Assembly (NCBI GenBank): GCA_003251775.1
Contig: QKEK01000163.1
Coordinates: forward strand, 1-50,996
Direction of reading: 5' to 3'
From: Clostridia bacterium
GTDB taxonomy: Bacteria; Bacillota; Clostridia; DSM-8532; SZUA-474
Length of the DNA stretch: 50,996 bases
The notes under the pieces were generated by a model. That model made no database searches. It was not told where the DNA came from and was given only the letters and a program-made list of their open reading frames with translations. Each line of letters opens with the position of its first letter. The stretch's first letter is position 1. Shown piece after piece: positions 48,886-50,996 of the stretch. The translations under genes were made by a program, and so were the position numbers.

Positions 48886-50045
48886 ATGTAGCGGATATGG
48901 TTCTTCCCAAAATTAAGAATTTACCTCCATCAGGTATAAGAAAATATTTTGATTTATTAAGTGAAATGAAGGATGCTATCTCTTTGGGAGTAGGTGAACC
49001 AGATTTTGTAACGCCGTGGAGGGTTAGAGAAGAGGGTATATTTTCATTAGAAAAGGGACATACTCACTATTCTCCTAATGCTGGTTATATTGCTCTAAGA
49101 GAAGAAATTAGTAATTACTTAAATAGAAAGTACAATTTTAACTATAATCCAAGCGATCAAGTCCTAGTTACAGTAGGAGCTAGTGAGGGTATAGATTTGG
49201 CGTTAAGGGCTTTAGTTGGAGAGGGTGATGAGGTCATATTTCCTGAACCTAGCTTTGTTGCTTATATGGGATGTATAAAGGTAAGTGGTGCAAAACCCGT
49301 GGTTATTAACCTTAATGAACGGGAACAATTTAAGCTAACAGCGGAGCAATTGAGTAATGCCTTAACTGAAAGAACAAAGGTTGTAATACTACCTTTTCCA
49401 AATAATCCTACTGGTGCAGTGCTAGAAGAAAAAGACTTGCGAGAAATAGTTAATGTATTAAAGGATAAGGATGTAATTATCATTTCAGACGAGATATACT
49501 CTGAACTGACATATGGACAAAAGCATGTTTCCATCGCTTCATTTAAAGAGGTAGCGGATAAGACTATAGTTATTAACGGTTTTTCAAAGGCATTTGCAAT
49601 GACTGGTTGGAGATTAGGGTATGCTTGTGGGCATCCTGCTATAATTGATGCAATGAAGAAGATACATCAGTATGCAATAATGTGTGCACCAACTACAGCT
49701 CAATATGCTGCTATAGAAGCATTAAAGAGCTGTGATGAGGAAGTTAGTAATATGGTCAAGGAGTATAATAGGCGAAGAAGGGTTTTGGTTGATGCTTTAA
49801 ATAAAATGGGATTGGATTGCTTTGAACCCAAGGGTGCATTTTATGTATTTCCTTCAATTAAGAAAACTGGCTTATCTAGCGATGAGTTTTGTGAAAGGCT
49901 TTTGAAGGAATATAAGGTGTTAATGGTTCCAGGAGAAGCTTTTGGTGCTTGTGGAGCGGGATATGTTAGAGCTACCTACGCAAATTCCATGGAAAATATA
50001 TTAGAGGCACTAGAGAGGATAAAGAAATTTATTAATACATTATGA
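48882..50045 (+). CDS. Class I/II PLP-dependent aminotransferase
   Basis: SLGVGEPDFVTPW; LPFPNNPTGAVLEE; ISDEIYSELTYG; INGFSKAFAMTGWRLGYACG. Confidence 0.92.
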   Translation: MNVADMVLPKIKNLPPSGIRKYFDLLSEMKDAISLGVGEPDFVTPWRVREEGIFSLEKGHTHYSPNAGYIALREEISNYLNRKYNFNYNPSDQVLVTVGASEGIDLALRALVGEGDEVIFPEPSFVAYMGCIKVSGAKPVVINLNEREQFKLTAEQLSNALTERTKVVILPFPNNPTGAVLEEKDLREIVNVLKDKDVIIISDEIYSELTYGQKHVSIASFKEVADKTIVINGFSKAFAMTGWRLGYACGHPAIIDAMKKIHQYAIMCAPTTAQYAAIEALKSCDEEVSNMVKEYNRRRRVLVDALNKMGLDCFEPKGAFYVFPSIKKTGLSSDEFCERLLKEYKVLMVPGEAFGACGAGYVRATYANSMENILEALERIKKFINTL

Positions 50046-50056
50046 TAATAGACAAA

Positions 50057-50088
50057 AAAACAGCGGAGCTTTTCAGTTCCGCTGTTTT
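50057..50088 (+). terminator. Terminator after the aminotransferase
   Basis: AAAACAGCGGA-gcttttcagt-TCCGCTGTTTT. Confidence 0.85.
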
Positions 50089-50113
50089 AATAATAAATCA
50101 TGAGCTTAACGAA

Positions 50114-50159
50114 AGGTTCTTACGTTGTAAGCTATCTTGAATAGCGTCAACAACGTAAG
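50114..50159 (-). repeat. Structured intergenic repeat, copy C
   Basis: Reverse complement CTTACGTTGTTGACGCTATTCAAGATAGCTTACAACGTAAGAACCT. Confidence 0.65.
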
Positions 50160-50216
50160 GCTCGTAAACTCAATAGATGTACGTAACAAGAGCAGTATAA
50201 GCAATTTTCATAAATC

Positions 50217-50357
50217 TTAAAGTGTTACAAACTCGTCAACTATCATATAATCAAGTATAAGCTTGTCCAATGCTTGACTAACTCTAAGAATTTCATGAGA
50301 ATCGCCATCCTCTATAACTCTATATAACTCCTGACGTACAATTTCTAATTCCGACAT
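50217..50357 (-). CDS. Spo0E-like sporulation regulatory (aspartyl-phosphate phosphatase) protein, 46 aa
   Basis: MSELEIVRQELYRVIEDGDSHEILRVSQALDKLILDYMIVDEFVTL; SQxLDxLI signature; SD GGGGGAG upstream; below the ORF-track cutoff. Confidence 0.8.
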   Translation of the reverse strand: MSELEIVRQELYRVIEDGDSHEILRVSQALDKLILDYMIVDEFVTL

Positions 50358-50400
50358 TACAACTCCCCCCAAAAGTCATAATTGAAGAAGCAGGAACTCC

Positions 50401-50466
50401 AAGCTGTTAATGCTGTCAAAGACAACAAACTGCTTAAGACCCTTGTTGTTCTCACAATAAAAATCT
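50401..50466 (+). repeat. Structured intergenic repeat, copy D (diverged)
   Basis: AAGCTGTTAATGCTGTCAAAGACAACAAACTGCTTAAGACCCTTGTTGTTCTCACAATAAAAAT aligns with copy A. Confidence 0.55.
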
Positions 50467-50564
50467 TGATGAGAATCTAGTTTATTTATATATTCTTATT
50501 TTATCGCAAATTTGTTCTGGTGTCAATATATGGATTAAAATTTAATTAAAAAATAAATTTTAAT

Positions 50565-50846
50565 GGTAACAATTCGGACCTTTACTTTTTTAAAAAAGCT
50601 TTTAAGCACTTATGTGAAGCCTTGCTACATAAACCAATAAGTCTACAGATTCTAAATTGCAAATTGCCCTAAAAGGCAAGTGGTGTTCGCAAACTCCCTA
50701 ATGGTCAGACAAACGAACCACACTAAGCCTTTTAGGGCAATTAACAACTAGAAGCTGTACGACTTATTTTATATGCCTCAAGTCTTCACTTAAATGCTTA
50801 AAAGTAACAGTAAAAAAATATATAAACTTTAGTCTGAATAGTTACC
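50565..50846. mobile_element. MITE-like palindromic element (or highly structured ncRNA), ~282 bp
   Basis: Terminal repeats GGTAACAATTCGGAC / GTCTGAATAGTTACC; internal perfect 16-bp arms 50662-50677 / 50727-50742; additional nested complementary arms. Confidence 0.6.
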
Positions 50847-50909
50847 ACCTGTAGTTACTGTCCAGCAGGGAAGTATAAATTTTTTCCTAAAAATACCGAT
50901 ATATAAAAC

Positions 50910-50996
50910 ATGAGAAGAACAAATGGAAATATAATTCGCCATATAGAAGAATTAACGCTAGAGAATGAGCGATTACGAAAAGAGAATACACGGCTT
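50910..50996 (+). CDS. Start of an ORF running off the window (coiled-coil N-terminus; transposase-like possible)
   Basis: MRRTNGNIIRHIEELTLENERLRKENTRL... open to the window end. Confidence 0.3.
   Translation, partial: MRRTNGNIIRHIEELTLENERLRKENTRL

Overview
The window reads as a chromosomal segment from a low-GC, spore-forming member of the Clostridia. The evidence is spore transglutaminase, GerA/C/B germination genes, a Spo0E-like ORF and an NAD-linked [FeFe]-hydrogenase locus. Most of it is housekeeping: lysA (partial), infC, rpsO-pnp, glgA, nth, CIRCE-hrcA-grpE-dnaK-dnaJ-prmA-rsmE, secG, dnaE, an Lrp-family regulator and an aminotransferase. The less ordinary items are: (1) a two-part hydrogenase locus with a putative sensory [FeFe]-hydrogenase module (DRTGG, frameshifted anti-sigma/ATPase, sensory hydrogenase, DRTGG, PHP) and a HydABC-type operon preceded by two perfect Rex operators; (2) a self-contained three-gene unit of SNF2 ATPase, a protein with a 15-residue-period Cys/His zinc-knuckle array, and a Mrr-like protein that seems to lack catalytic residues, which is the best candidate for an undescribed system; (3) a eukaryote-type (yeast HIS6-like) HisA; (4) five dispersed copies of a structured intergenic repeat; (5) several large hairpins or palindromes, including a 28-bp perfect inverted repeat between divergent genes, a pnp leader hairpin and a ~282-bp palindromic MITE-like element near the right edge; (6) an infC gene with an apparent AUU start and no rpmI-rplT downstream. 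All assignments come from reading the sequence and the supplied ORF translations. No database search was run.
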